In this document: positions 9,412 to 17,087 of the stretch, piece by piece | Position numbering within the stretch: the first letter of the stretch is position 1 | How the letters are laid out: each line of letters begins with the position of its first letter | Assembly: GCF_000724485.1 (NCBI RefSeq) | Contig: NZ_CP007739.1 | Location: 184,001 to 248,000, forward strand | Reading direction: 5' to 3' | Length of the DNA stretch: 64,000 nt | From: Bacillus methanolicus MGA3 | Lineage (GTDB): Bacteria > Bacillota > Bacilli > Bacillales > Cytobacillaceae | Program-made: the position numbers and the translations under genes | Notes under the pieces: generated by a model | Database searches by the model: none | The model's input: only the letters and a program-made list of their open reading frames with translations | Told to the model about the DNA's origin: nothing

Positions 9412-10572
9412 ATGCTAGCTGTGCATTTCGGTGCTGGAAATATAGGCAGAGGTTTTATAGGCAGTCTCTTATACCAGTCAGGTTATCAAACATGCTTTGT
9501 GGATGTAAACAGTGAAATTGTAGATTTAATAAATAAAAAGCAAGAATATCGGGTAGTACTTGCTGATCATTCTCAAGAAGAGTTAATCATCAAAAATGTA
9601 CGTGCGATTAATAGCCAGAAGGATCCTCATGAAGTGATTGACGCCATTGCCCAGGCTGATTTGGTTACTACGGCAGTAGGCCCGAACATTTTACCGCATA
9701 TCGCTGGTGTTATTGCAGAAGGACTGCGAAAAAGAATTCAAACAACGGATCAACCACTAAATATCATTGCCTGCGAAAACATGATTGGAGGCAGCACTTT
9801 ACTTAAAGAAAAAGTGTATGAAAAAATTAATGAAGAAGAAATAGAAATATTTAATCAACGATTTGGCTTCCCGGATGCGGCCGTTGATCGAATTGTGCCA
9901 AATCAATCGAATGAAGACAAATTAATGGTGATGGTTGAACCGTTTTATGAATGGGCTGTAGACCAAACAAAAATTGTTGGGGAAAAACCACCTGTCGAGG
10001 GAATTACGTTTGTAGACGATTTAAAGCCTTACATTGAAAGAAAACTATTTACCGTTAACACTGGACATGCAGTTGCAGCTTATTTTGGCTATTATGCGGG
10101 CATCCAAACAATCAATGAAGCAATGGAAAGAGAAGATATCAAGACTCTTGTAGAGAAAACTCTTCAAGAAACAGGCTTGCTGCTGGTGAAAAAATATAAC
10201 TTTGAGATGGAAAAGCATCAAGAATACATTTCTAAAATTGTCAATCGCTTCTCAAATCCGTATATTTCAGATGAAGTAACAAGGGTGGGCCGTTCTCCAA
10301 TCCGTAAGCTTGGACCGAATGACCGGTTAATAAGCCCGGCTAAACAATTTGCAGAAATCGTTGGCGATCAGCCGGTATACTTAGCAAAAAGCATTGCAGC
10401 AGCTTTACTATATGATTATCCACAAGATGCGGAAGCGGTAGAAATACAAGAAAGCATCAAGAATAATGGATTAGAATTAACCATTGAAAAATATACTCAG
10501 CTGGACAGTGATTCAAATTTAGCAAAATTAATTGTAGAACAATACAATTCATTTAAGGGCGGGAAATTATAA
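9412..10572 (+). CDS. mtlD: Mannitol-1-phosphate 5-dehydrogenase
   Basis: Oxidises mannitol-1-phosphate to fructose-6-phosphate with NAD, feeding glycolysis. The 386 residues open with the dinucleotide motif VHFGAGNIGRGFIG, followed by the polyol-dehydrogenase catalytic region (KLFTVNTGHA around residue 212). It is the last gene of the mtl operon, starting immediately after mtlF; a terminator of the GATCGAAG family lies about 100 bases after the stop. Confidence 0.97.
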   Translation: MLAVHFGAGNIGRGFIGSLLYQSGYQTCFVDVNSEIVDLINKKQEYRVVLADHSQEELIIKNVRAINSQKDPHEVIDAIAQADLVTTAVGPNILPHIAGVIAEGLRKRIQTTDQPLNIIACENMIGGSTLLKEKVYEKINEEEIEIFNQRFGFPDAAVDRIVPNQSNEDKLMVMVEPFYEWAVDQTKIVGEKPPVEGITFVDDLKPYIERKLFTVNTGHAVAAYFGYYAGIQTINEAMEREDIKTLVEKTLQETGLLLVKKYNFEMEKHQEYISKIVNRFSNPYISDEVTRVGRSPIRKLGPNDRLISPAKQFAEIVGDQPVYLAKSIAAALLYDYPQDAEAVEIQESIKNNGLELTIEKYTQLDSDSNLAKLIVEQYNSFKGGKL

Positions 10573-10670
10573 AAATTATTCCGCTGCAGGATTTAATGAA
10601 TTAAGTAAGATTTAAAGTTTTAACAATGCTTTTTTGCTGGAATGTAATTACAAGATAATAATTCGGTTCT

Positions 10671-10720
10671 AGATCGAAGAAAAATTAGGCATGATCCTAA
10701 TTTTTCTTCGATTTTTTTTG
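10671..10720 (+). terminator. Rho-independent terminator of the mtl operon (GATCGAAG family)
   Basis: Near-perfect hairpin: GATCGAAGAAAAATTAGG, loop CATGAT, arm CCTAATTTTTCTTCGAT, then T-rich tract. Same design and shared arm bases as the hairpins near 3440 and 17,015. Confidence 0.9.
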
Positions 10721-10968
10721 TCTGTTTTTTGGAATGAGGGGGGAAAAGGGGAGGAAGTTTTAAAGATTTGAATAAAATAATCTTTTTTTGTCGTTGTTCG
10801 AACTTGTAATCATAGCCTCAAACTTAACTTTATTTAAGTCTGAAACCAGAGTATATAAAAGCTCGAACAACTTTGGATTACAATTCATATATTAATCAAT
10901 CTTTGTTAAGAACAGATTAAAAAGTTGTTAAAAATTGCTAACAAAAAATATACAAAATAAACAGGGGC

Positions 10969-11001
10969 ATTACTTCAATAACTGGAAGTAATGTTTTTTC
11001 T
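10969..11001 (+). terminator. Orphan Rho-independent terminator
   Basis: CATTACTTC - loop AATAACTG - GAAGTAATG followed by six T. No gene ends just upstream because mtlD has its own terminator 250 bases earlier. Confidence 0.85.
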
Positions 11002-11103
11002 TATTTAAGAATTATTAAGAAGAGTGAAAAATACAGGAATCCAACAAGAATGTATGGAATAAATTAGTGGATATTAAATTTTGAAAGAGGGAGGGGTTTT
11101 ACT

Positions 11104-11268
11104 GTGGAAATTATTCTACCTATCTTACCTTTTGTGTTGTTGGTGTTTATATTCTACTGGGTACATATTATTAAAGTTAATTCTGATGAGCAAGTTAAAC
11201 AAAATGAAGAGATTATTTCTTTGTTGAAAAAAATTAATGATAACATATCCAATAGTGCCTACGACTAA
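11104..11268 (+). CDS. Small single-span membrane protein, function unknown
   Basis: A 54-residue reading frame starting at GTG 11104 behind the strong site GAGGGAGGGG. Residues 3-23 are a continuous hydrophobic span (ILPILPFVLLVFIFYWVHI), followed by a charged, coiled-coil-like tail (KQNEEIISLLKKINDNI). The N-terminal anchor plus short cytoplasmic heptad tail is common among small Firmicutes membrane proteins. It sits about 70 bases ahead of fosB, and both may be cotranscribed. I do not recognise the family. Confidence 0.65.
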   Translation: MEIILPILPFVLLVFIFYWVHIIKVNSDEQVKQNEEIISLLKKINDNISNSAYD

Positions 11269-11337
11269 CAAGTGCGATACTGCAAGATTAGTATCGTCTT
11301 AAACAGTTAAAATCTTTGATTGGGGGGTGTCATAACA

Positions 11338-11760
11338 TTGCAAATCGGAGGTATTAATCATTTGACCTTCTCTGTATCTGATTTGGAGAAATCCATTCAT
11401 TTTTACCAAAATGTGTTTGGCGCAAAGCTATTAGTCAAAGGTAGAAACTTGGCTTACTTTGCTTTAAATGGGATTTGGTTAGCTTTAAATGTTCAAAGGG
11501 ATATTCCTCGAAAAGAAATTCAGCATTCATACACTCATATAGCTTTCTCAATACAGGAAGAAGACATTGATTATGTGGTTCAAAAGTTAAAAGAGTTTGG
11601 TGTTAATATTCTTCCAGGTAGAGACAGAGATGGAAGAGACAAACGTTCAGTTTATTTTACAGACCCTGATGGACATAAATTTGAATTTCATACAGGTTCC
11701 TTGGATGACCGGTTATCTTATTACAGAAGTGAAAAACACCATATGCAATTTTTTGATTGA
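11338..11760 (+). CDS. fosB: Metallothiol transferase FosB (fosfomycin resistance)
   Basis: Glyoxalase-superfamily enzyme that opens the fosfomycin epoxide with bacillithiol (or cysteine), inactivating the drug in the cytoplasm. It has 140 residues; the metal ligands fit His8 (GGINH), His67 (SYTH) and Glu116 (KFEFH), one position offset from B. cereus FosB. The start is TTG 11338: the earlier TTG at 11320 lies on the ribosome site TGGGGGGTG. It is chromosomal and next to ordinary metabolic genes, as usual in Bacillus; there are no mobile-element signs. A terminator follows at 11,889. Confidence 0.92.
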   Translation: MQIGGINHLTFSVSDLEKSIHFYQNVFGAKLLVKGRNLAYFALNGIWLALNVQRDIPRKEIQHSYTHIAFSIQEEDIDYVVQKLKEFGVNILPGRDRDGRDKRSVYFTDPDGHKFEFHTGSLDDRLSYYRSEKHHMQFFD

Positions 11761-11765
11761 AAGTT

Positions 11766-11845
11766 TATGAGCTTTTATTTGGGTATATAAGCCTTTATTT
11801 TGATATATGATTCTTTAATTTGATATATGAGCTTTTATTTTAATA
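11766..11845. repeat. Four tandem AT-rich 20-bp repeats
   Basis: Exact-phase units at 11766, 11786, 11806 and 11826, consensus TATGAGCTTTATTTTGATA with a few substitutions per unit; a fifth degenerate unit may begin at 11846. It lies right after the fosB stop and before its terminator. Confidence 0.75.
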
Positions 11846-11888
11846 TATTAGCCGTCGATTACTCTTATGTGCTTACATTCTATCATTC

Positions 11889-11921
11889 CGAAAAACCGGG
11901 CATATCCCGGTTTTTTATATA
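11889..11921 (+). terminator. Rho-independent terminator after fosB
   Basis: AAAAACCGGG - CATAT - CCCGGTTTTTT hairpin with T-run; A-tract on the 5' side makes it potentially bidirectional. Confidence 0.9.
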
Positions 11922-12025
11922 ACGGAGCCCCTGGCAGAAACAAGTGTGAATTCGATAAAAGGTTTATACTATTCTTACAATTTAATATACAATATTAATA
12001 TGATCTGCCAAGAGGGGGAACAGGT

Positions 12026-12994
12026 GTGGGAAGTTTCATAGGACAAGACCGATTCAAAGGTATTTTAATGGTTACTTTCGGAGCTACATTATGGGGGTTA
12101 TCAGGTACAGCGGCCCAGCAACTTTTTCAAAATTATGGTGTTCCGATTGGGTGGCTAGTGACAATTCGGCTGTTATTCTCGGGTGTCGTATTAATTGCAA
12201 TAGGTCTGTTAAGTAAAGATAAAGAAAAGGTATGGGCGATTTGGAAAGATCGAAAGACACGACTCCAGTTATTACTATTTGGGTTAGTTGGATTGTTAGG
12301 AGTTCAGTATACATACTTCGCTTCTATCGAAACAGGAAATTCTGCGGTTGCTACTTTACTTCAATACTTAGCTCCGATATTTATAACTGTCTATTTCATT
12401 TTGAGATATCGTGCATATCCGGATCTTCGTGACCTAACAGCGATTATATTAGCACTTTTAGGAACTTTCCTTTTGTTAACAAACGGTTCGATTAAAAATT
12501 TTGCCGTTTCCAATATCTCTGTCGCATGGGGAATATTGTCCGGTATAGCCCTTGCTTTTTATACAATATACCCCGTTCAATTACTTAAAAAATGGGGGTC
12601 AATAGTGGTTGTTGGCTGGGGAATGATTATAGGAGGAATTGGATTGAGTTTTATTCATCCTCCTTGGGAAATAGAAATTCAAGATTGGTCTATTCATACA
12701 ATTTCACTTATTAGCTTTGTTATTATTTTTGGAACGTTAATTGCTTTTTTTCTTTATTTGGAAAGCCTTCGTTTCATTGCCCCGAAAGAAACGAGTCTGC
12801 TAAGTTGTACAGAACCGCTCGTCGCTGTTATTTCAGCGATTATTTGGCTTCATGTTTCTTTTGGACTATTTCAAGCATTTGGCGCTCTGTGCGTGATGGC
12901 TATGGTAATTATTTTATCCTTCAAATCAAATGAACCTCAAAAAAAATTTAACGTAATTAAAGATGGAAGGCAATTACAACGCAAACAAGCCTAA
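12026..12994 (+). CDS. EamA/DMT-family transporter
   Basis: Drug/metabolite transporter of 322 residues with two EamA repeats and about ten hydrophobic segments (for example FGATLWGLSGTAAQQLF at the N terminus and the second repeat from about residue 165). The start is GTG 12026, seven bases after AGAGGGGG. It is monocistronic and lies just ahead of the thiamine riboswitch, but nothing ties it to thiamine. Family members export amino acids or metabolites; the substrate here is unknown. The C-terminal tail is basic and probably cytoplasmic. Confidence 0.88.
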   Translation: MGSFIGQDRFKGILMVTFGATLWGLSGTAAQQLFQNYGVPIGWLVTIRLLFSGVVLIAIGLLSKDKEKVWAIWKDRKTRLQLLLFGLVGLLGVQYTYFASIETGNSAVATLLQYLAPIFITVYFILRYRAYPDLRDLTAIILALLGTFLLLTNGSIKNFAVSNISVAWGILSGIALAFYTIYPVQLLKKWGSIVVVGWGMIIGGIGLSFIHPPWEIEIQDWSIHTISLISFVIIFGTLIAFFLYLESLRFIAPKETSLLSCTEPLVAVISAIIWLHVSFGLFQAFGALCVMAMVIILSFKSNEPQKKFNVIKDGRQLQRKQA

Positions 12995-13001
12995 AAAAAT
13001 G

Positions 13002-13030
13002 TTTCCACTTTTTCGAATTCGTGTTAAAAT
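13002..13030 (+). promoter_or_regulatory. Probable SigA promoter of the thiamine operon
   Basis: TTTCCA - 17 bases - TAAAAT, about 25 bases upstream of the TPP riboswitch. Confidence 0.45.
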
Positions 13031-13054
13031 TTCAATAAATTAAATAATTCATAA

Positions 13055-13144
13055 CACTAGGGGAGCCTTTTAAAGGCTGAGATTGAACTTCGGTTCTAAA
13101 CCCTTTGAACCTGATCTGGGTCATACCAGCGTAGGGAAGTGGAG
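13055..13144 (+). ncRNA. TPP riboswitch (thi box)
   Basis: The conserved thi-box pieces occur in order: GGGGAGCC, GGCTGAGA, ACCCTTTGAACCTGATCTGG, then CATACCAGCGTAGGGAAGT. With thiamine pyrophosphate bound it should favour the downstream terminator and switch off tenI-thiO-thiS-thiG-thiF. Confidence 0.97.
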
Positions 13145-13180
13145 GCTATTCTTTTAGACTAGAGTATTTTTATGTACTTT

Positions 13181-13216
13181 AACCACTCTTTATGCTGGAG
13201 AGTGGTTTTTGTTTTG
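13181..13216 (+). terminator. Riboswitch-controlled terminator
   Basis: ACCACTCT - nine-base loop - AGAGTGGT followed by TTTTGTTTT, 40 bases after the TPP aptamer and ahead of tenI. Confidence 0.9.
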
Positions 13217-13247
13217 CCAATTTTACGTCCAAGGGCAGGTGTGGACG

Positions 13248-13877
13248 ATGGAAAAGGAAATTCATGTCATTTCGAACGGTATTCAAAAAACCGATCAGTT
13301 TGTGAAGATAGCTTCTGAGATTCATCCGTATGTAACCGCCATTCACATCCGTGAAAAAAAAGCAACGGCCAAAGAGGTCTATACCATCATTAAGGCAATG
13401 ATCGCTGAAGGAATCCCGTCTGGAAAAGTAGTTGTAAATGACCGCGCAGACGTTGCAAGTGTAGTTCATGCACAGGGTGTTCAACTTACGTACCTAAGCC
13501 TTGATGTACAACTTGTTAAAACCAGCTTTCCGGAATTGCGCATCGGGAAATCGGTTCACTCGGTACAAGAAGCTATTGAAGCAGAAGAGCAGGGAGCGGA
13601 TTACCTTTTGTACGGACATATTTTCTCCACTTCTTCAAAGCCGGGGTTGACACCAAGAGGTCTAGGTTCATTGAAGCAAGTTGTGAAGGAAGTGAAAATT
13701 CCAGTCATCGCGATAGGAGGTATAGTACCTAAAAATGCGAAAGAAGTTTTATCGACAGGAGCGGCCGGCATCGCCGTAATGTCATTGATATGGGAAGCTC
13801 ATTCACCTTTAGAAGCAATAAAAGAATTATATTCGATTGTAAATGAAAAGAGGGTTTCAAATGACAACCAGTTATGA
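13248..13877 (+). CDS. tenI: Thiazole tautomerase TenI
   Basis: Thiamine-phosphate-synthase-like TIM barrel of 209 residues that aromatises the thiazole tautomer made by ThiG. Barrel landmarks include VVVNDRADVA, YLLYGHIFSTSSKPG and the phosphate-binding VIAIGGIVPKN and GAAGIAVMS. The start is ATG 13248 with AGGTG just upstream; the longer frame runs back into the riboswitch terminator. It could be mistaken for ThiE, but operon position next to thiO and the sequence favour TenI. Overlaps thiO by 17 bases. B. subtilis has tenA upstream in this operon; here it is absent. Confidence 0.9.
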   Translation: MEKEIHVISNGIQKTDQFVKIASEIHPYVTAIHIREKKATAKEVYTIIKAMIAEGIPSGKVVVNDRADVASVVHAQGVQLTYLSLDVQLVKTSFPELRIGKSVHSVQEAIEAEEQGADYLLYGHIFSTSSKPGLTPRGLGSLKQVVKEVKIPVIAIGGIVPKNAKEVLSTGAAGIAVMSLIWEAHSPLEAIKELYSIVNEKRVSNDNQL

Positions 13878-14991
13878 CGTTATTATTGTTGGAGGCGGAG
13901 TGATTGGCAGTTCAATTGCCTTTCATTTGGCAAAAAAGAAACGAAAGGTCCTGTTAGTCGAAAAAGACCGAATTGGATGCGAGGCATCAAGCGCAGCAGC
14001 GGGAATGCTTGGCGCACAGGCGGAAATTACAGAAGCCGGGCCTCTTTATGACATGGCGCAAACGAGCAGAAGTCTGTTTCCGGCCATATCAGAGGAACTA
14101 AAAGAATGTTCAGGTATTGATATTCACCTAGTGAGGAAAGGGTTATTAAAGGTAGCTAGATCAGAAGACGAAGGCAATGAGTTAAAGAGACTCATATCAT
14201 TCTACCAGAAGCAAGGACAAAGAGCTGAATGGTTGTCTATTGAAGAGCTGATTGAAAAAGAACCGAACCTTTCTCGTGATCTTGCAGGTGCTATGTATCT
14301 GCCAGATGATGGACATGTGCTTGCTCCGGAATTAACTTTTGCTTTTGCAAGGGCAGCCTCCATTTTAGGTGTGTGTTTACGAGAGTACACAACAACAACA
14401 GGAGTCATTATTCAAAATGACCGGATTATTGGCATTGAAACAAATGTCGGTAATTTTTACAGTGATACGGTTGTAGTGACATCAGGTGTCTGGTCAGGAA
14501 TGTTGCTGCAACAAACCGGCCTTCATCTTCCATTATATCCTGTGAAAGGGGAGTGTTTTTCTTTACTATATTCGGCATCACCGATTACCGCTACCGTTAT
14601 TTCGGAAGGATGCTACATTGTGCCAAAACAACGGGGCCGTCTCATCGTTGGCGCTACCATGGCAGAAGGACAATATGATAAAAAGGTTACTTTAAAGGGA
14701 ATTAGGGACCTTTTAACAATTTCAGAAACAATATTACCGAACATTGTTGAGGGCGAATGGGAAAAAGCTTGGGCAGGCCTTCGTCCCCAAACTCCTGATG
14801 GGTTGCCTTATATGGGCAAGCATCCTGAAATTGAAGGGTTATTTATTGCGGCAGGCCATTTTCGCAACGGAATATTGCTTAGTCCGATCACAGGTCGGTG
14901 GATGACAGAGCTGATCGAAGGCGAACGGCAGGAAGAGACGTTGCAGCCGTTTCGGGTAGACCGGTATTCAAAAACCCTGATAACGAGGTGA
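13861..14991 (+). CDS. thiO: Glycine oxidase ThiO
   Basis: FAD enzyme that oxidises glycine to iminoglycine, the nitrogen donor for the thiazole. It has 376 residues and the FAD-binding IIVGGGVIGSSIAFHLA motif at the N terminus with the acidic end of strand two in VLLVEKD. A C-terminal DAO-type motif AGHFRNGILLSP (about residue 338) closes the flavin site. The start is ATG 13861 behind AGAGGG; the upstream in-frame ATG at 13843 has no such site. The gene starts inside tenI and ends four bases before thiS. Confidence 0.95.
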   Translation: MTTSYDVIIVGGGVIGSSIAFHLAKKKRKVLLVEKDRIGCEASSAAAGMLGAQAEITEAGPLYDMAQTSRSLFPAISEELKECSGIDIHLVRKGLLKVARSEDEGNELKRLISFYQKQGQRAEWLSIEELIEKEPNLSRDLAGAMYLPDDGHVLAPELTFAFARAASILGVCLREYTTTTGVIIQNDRIIGIETNVGNFYSDTVVVTSGVWSGMLLQQTGLHLPLYPVKGECFSLLYSASPITATVISEGCYIVPKQRGRLIVGATMAEGQYDKKVTLKGIRDLLTISETILPNIVEGEWEKAWAGLRPQTPDGLPYMGKHPEIEGLFIAAGHFRNGILLSPITGRWMTELIEGERQEETLQPFRVDRYSKTLITR

Positions 14992-14995
14992 CAAA

Positions 14996-15199
14996 ATGAA
15001 GCTCATTATAAATGGAGATGTAGTTGAACTGTCAAATGAAGTACGTACGATTCAGGATTTGTTGACTCACTTTAACTTGCAAGATAAAGGAGCCATTGTT
15101 GAACTGAATCGAGAAATTCTTGAGAAAAGTGAGCATGCAAAAGCTTATTTGTCAGATGGCGATAAAATAGAAATTGTTCATTTTGTGGGAGGCGGTTGA
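14996..15199 (+). CDS. thiS: Sulfur carrier protein ThiS
   Basis: Ubiquitin-like sulfur carrier of 67 residues. The C-terminal HFVGGG carries the Gly-Gly end that ThiF adenylates and that becomes a thiocarboxylate for the ThiG reaction. GAGGTGA precedes the ATG. Adjacent to thiG with one base between. Confidence 0.96.
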   Translation: MKLIINGDVVELSNEVRTIQDLLTHFNLQDKGAIVELNREILEKSEHAKAYLSDGDKIEIVHFVGGG

Positions 15200-15200
15200 A

Positions 15201-15965
15201 ATGTTAAAAATAGGTCCATATCAGTTTAAATCGAGATTACTGCTTGGAACAGGGAAGTTTCCTGACTTTGATGTACAGAAAGAGGCGGTAAAAGTATCCG
15301 GTGCAGAAATTTTAACATTTGCGGTACGCCGTATGAATATTTATGAGCCGAACCAGCCGAACTTTTTGGAAAAACTTGAAGTTACAAATTTTACTTTGCT
15401 TCCTAACACAGCAGGAGCAAAAACGGCGGAAGAAGCGGTTAGAATTGCGAAACTGGCAAAGGCGTCCGGTTTATGTGATATGATAAAAGTAGAAGTTATT
15501 GGTGATGATAAAACACTTCTTCCAGACCCGATTGAAACGTTAAAGGCATCTGAAATGCTTCTAGAAGAAGGATTTATCGTTCTCCCTTACACTTCTGATG
15601 ATGTAATATTAGCAAGAAAATTGCAGGAGCTTGGCGTGCATGCCATTATGCCCGGAGCTTCACCGATTGGTTCCGGTCAAGGAATTGTAAATCCGTTAAA
15701 TTTAAGCCTGATTATCGAGCAAGCAACAGTACCTGTCATTGTTGATGCCGGAATCGGTTCACCGGCAGATGCAGCTCTAGCAATGGAGATGGGTGCAGAT
15801 GGTGTTCTATTGAATACCGCTGTATCAGGTGCAAAAGATCCTGTGAAAATGGCTCTCGCGATGAAGCTGGCCATTGAAGCAGGAAGAATGGGGTATGAAG
15901 CAGGAAGAATTCCGAAAAAAAGGTATGCAACCGCCTCGAGCCCGCTGGAGGGAATGATCGTTTAA
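15201..15965 (+). CDS. thiG: Thiazole synthase ThiG
   Basis: TIM-barrel enzyme that joins deoxyxylulose-5-phosphate, iminoglycine and ThiS-thiocarboxylate to make the thiazole phosphate. It has 254 residues; the Schiff-base lysine is Lys96 in [11 protein letters not shown]. The start is ATG 15201, behind GGGAGG located inside the end of thiS. Stop and the thiF start overlap (TAATG). Confidence 0.96.
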   Translation: MLKIGPYQFKSRLLLGTGKFPDFDVQKEAVKVSGAEILTFAVRRMNIYEPNQPNFLEKLEVTNFTLLPNTAGAKTAEEAVRIAKLAKASGLCDMIKVEVIGDDKTLLPDPIETLKASEMLLEEGFIVLPYTSDDVILARKLQELGVHAIMPGASPIGSGQGIVNPLNLSLIIEQATVPVIVDAGIGSPADAALAMEMGADGVLLNTAVSGAKDPVKMALAMKLAIEAGRMGYEAGRIPKKRYATASSPLEGMIV

Positions 15966-16984
15966 TGAGCGAGCGGTATTCCAGGCAAGAATTGTTTGCC
16001 GGAATTCAAAAAGAAGGGCAGAAAAAGCTGTCTTCTAAACATGTATTGATTATCGGCGCCGGTGCTCTTGGTACCGGCAACGCTGAAATACTAGTCCGTG
16101 CAGGTGTTGGCAAATTAACGATCGTTGACCGCGATTATGTTGAATGGAGCAATCTTCAACGACAACAACTTTTCAGCGAAAAAGACGCGGAAAATCGAAT
16201 GCCGAAAGCGATTGCAGCAAGGGAGCGGCTGCTGCAGATCAATTCGGATGTTCAGATTGAATCGCACATTATGGACGTGGGCATTCAAGAAATGGAAGAA
16301 TTAACTGAAGATGTTGACCTTATTCTTGATGCTACTGATAACTTTGATATCCGTTTGTTAATTAATGACATTTCACAAAAACGTAAGATTCCTTGGATTT
16401 ATGGAGCTTGTGTCGGAAGTTATGGTTTAAGCTATACAATTATACCCGGAAAAACGCCATGTTTAAGCTGTCTTCTTGAAAGTGTTCCTATGGGTGGAGC
16501 AACTTGCGACACAGCCGGAATTATCGCACCTGCCGTGCAAATGGTTGTTGTCCATCAAACGTCGGAAGCGTTAAAAATTTTAGTTGAGGACAGAAAAGCT
16601 TTGCGGAATACGCTCGTTTCGTTTGATCTCTGGAACAATCATTATGTGGCCATGAATGTTGATAAAATGAAAAAAGCAGATTGCCCATCCTGCGGAGAAG
16701 CTCCCATCTATCCGTATTTACAACCAGAAAATCAAACAAAAACAGCGGTTCTTTGCGGAAGGAATACAGTGCAAATCAGACCTCCTGAACGAATTGAAAG
16801 GGATTTGAATCAGTTGGCAGAAACACTTTCTCGTGTAGGTGGAAAGGTTGAGAAGAATCCATACCTTGTTTCGTTTATACAAGGGGATCATCGTCTTGTC
16901 GTTTTTAAAGACGGAAGAGTGCTAGTCCACGGTACAAAAGATATTGCAGAGGCGAAAAGCTTGTATCATCGCTTTATCGGATAA
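15965..16984 (+). CDS. thiF: ThiS adenylyltransferase ThiF
   Basis: E1-like enzyme activating the ThiS C terminus, 339 residues. It has nucleotide motif IIGAGALGTGNAEILVRAG, the R-rich NLQRQQLF segment, DATDNFDIRLLIND, and two Cys pairs for zinc (TPCLSCLL and CPSCGEA). A C-terminal extension of about 90 residues after the zinc site (ending HGTKDIAEAKSLYHRFIG) matches the longer Bacillus forms. Last gene of the operon; thiD, which follows in B. subtilis, is missing. Confidence 0.94.
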   Translation: MSERYSRQELFAGIQKEGQKKLSSKHVLIIGAGALGTGNAEILVRAGVGKLTIVDRDYVEWSNLQRQQLFSEKDAENRMPKAIAARERLLQINSDVQIESHIMDVGIQEMEELTEDVDLILDATDNFDIRLLINDISQKRKIPWIYGACVGSYGLSYTIIPGKTPCLSCLLESVPMGGATCDTAGIIAPAVQMVVVHQTSEALKILVEDRKALRNTLVSFDLWNNHYVAMNVDKMKKADCPSCGEAPIYPYLQPENQTKTAVLCGRNTVQIRPPERIERDLNQLAETLSRVGGKVEKNPYLVSFIQGDHRLVVFKDGRVLVHGTKDIAEAKSLYHRFIG

Positions 16985-17011
16985 ATAAATTTATAACAAA
17001 AAACAACTAAG

Positions 17012-17066
17012 CCCCGGATCGAAGGAAAATCAGAGCCAATTCTGGTTATCCTCCGGTCTTTTTCTT
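17012..17066 (+). terminator. Rho-independent terminator of the thi operon (GATCGAAG family)
   Basis: GGATCGAAGGAAAATCAG pairs imperfectly with CTGGTTATCCTCCGGTC, followed by TTTTTC. Third copy of the family in the window. Confidence 0.85.
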
Positions 17067-17087
17067 TAATGGAAGGAGAATGAAATA

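Larger units (their letters stand above)
10573..11103 (+). other. Intergenic region with mtl terminator and a terminated leader-like stretch
   Basis: After the mtl terminator come about 75 T/G-rich bases, then 10794-11001, which holds two 8-base complementary pairs in interleaved order, a small hairpin (ACTTAA/TTAAGT, 10822-10839) and a clear intrinsic terminator (10969-11001) with no open reading frame ahead of it. I see no recognisable known RNA class. It precedes a 54-residue membrane protein gene and fosB. A short RNA or an attenuator leader is inferred. Confidence 0.5.
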
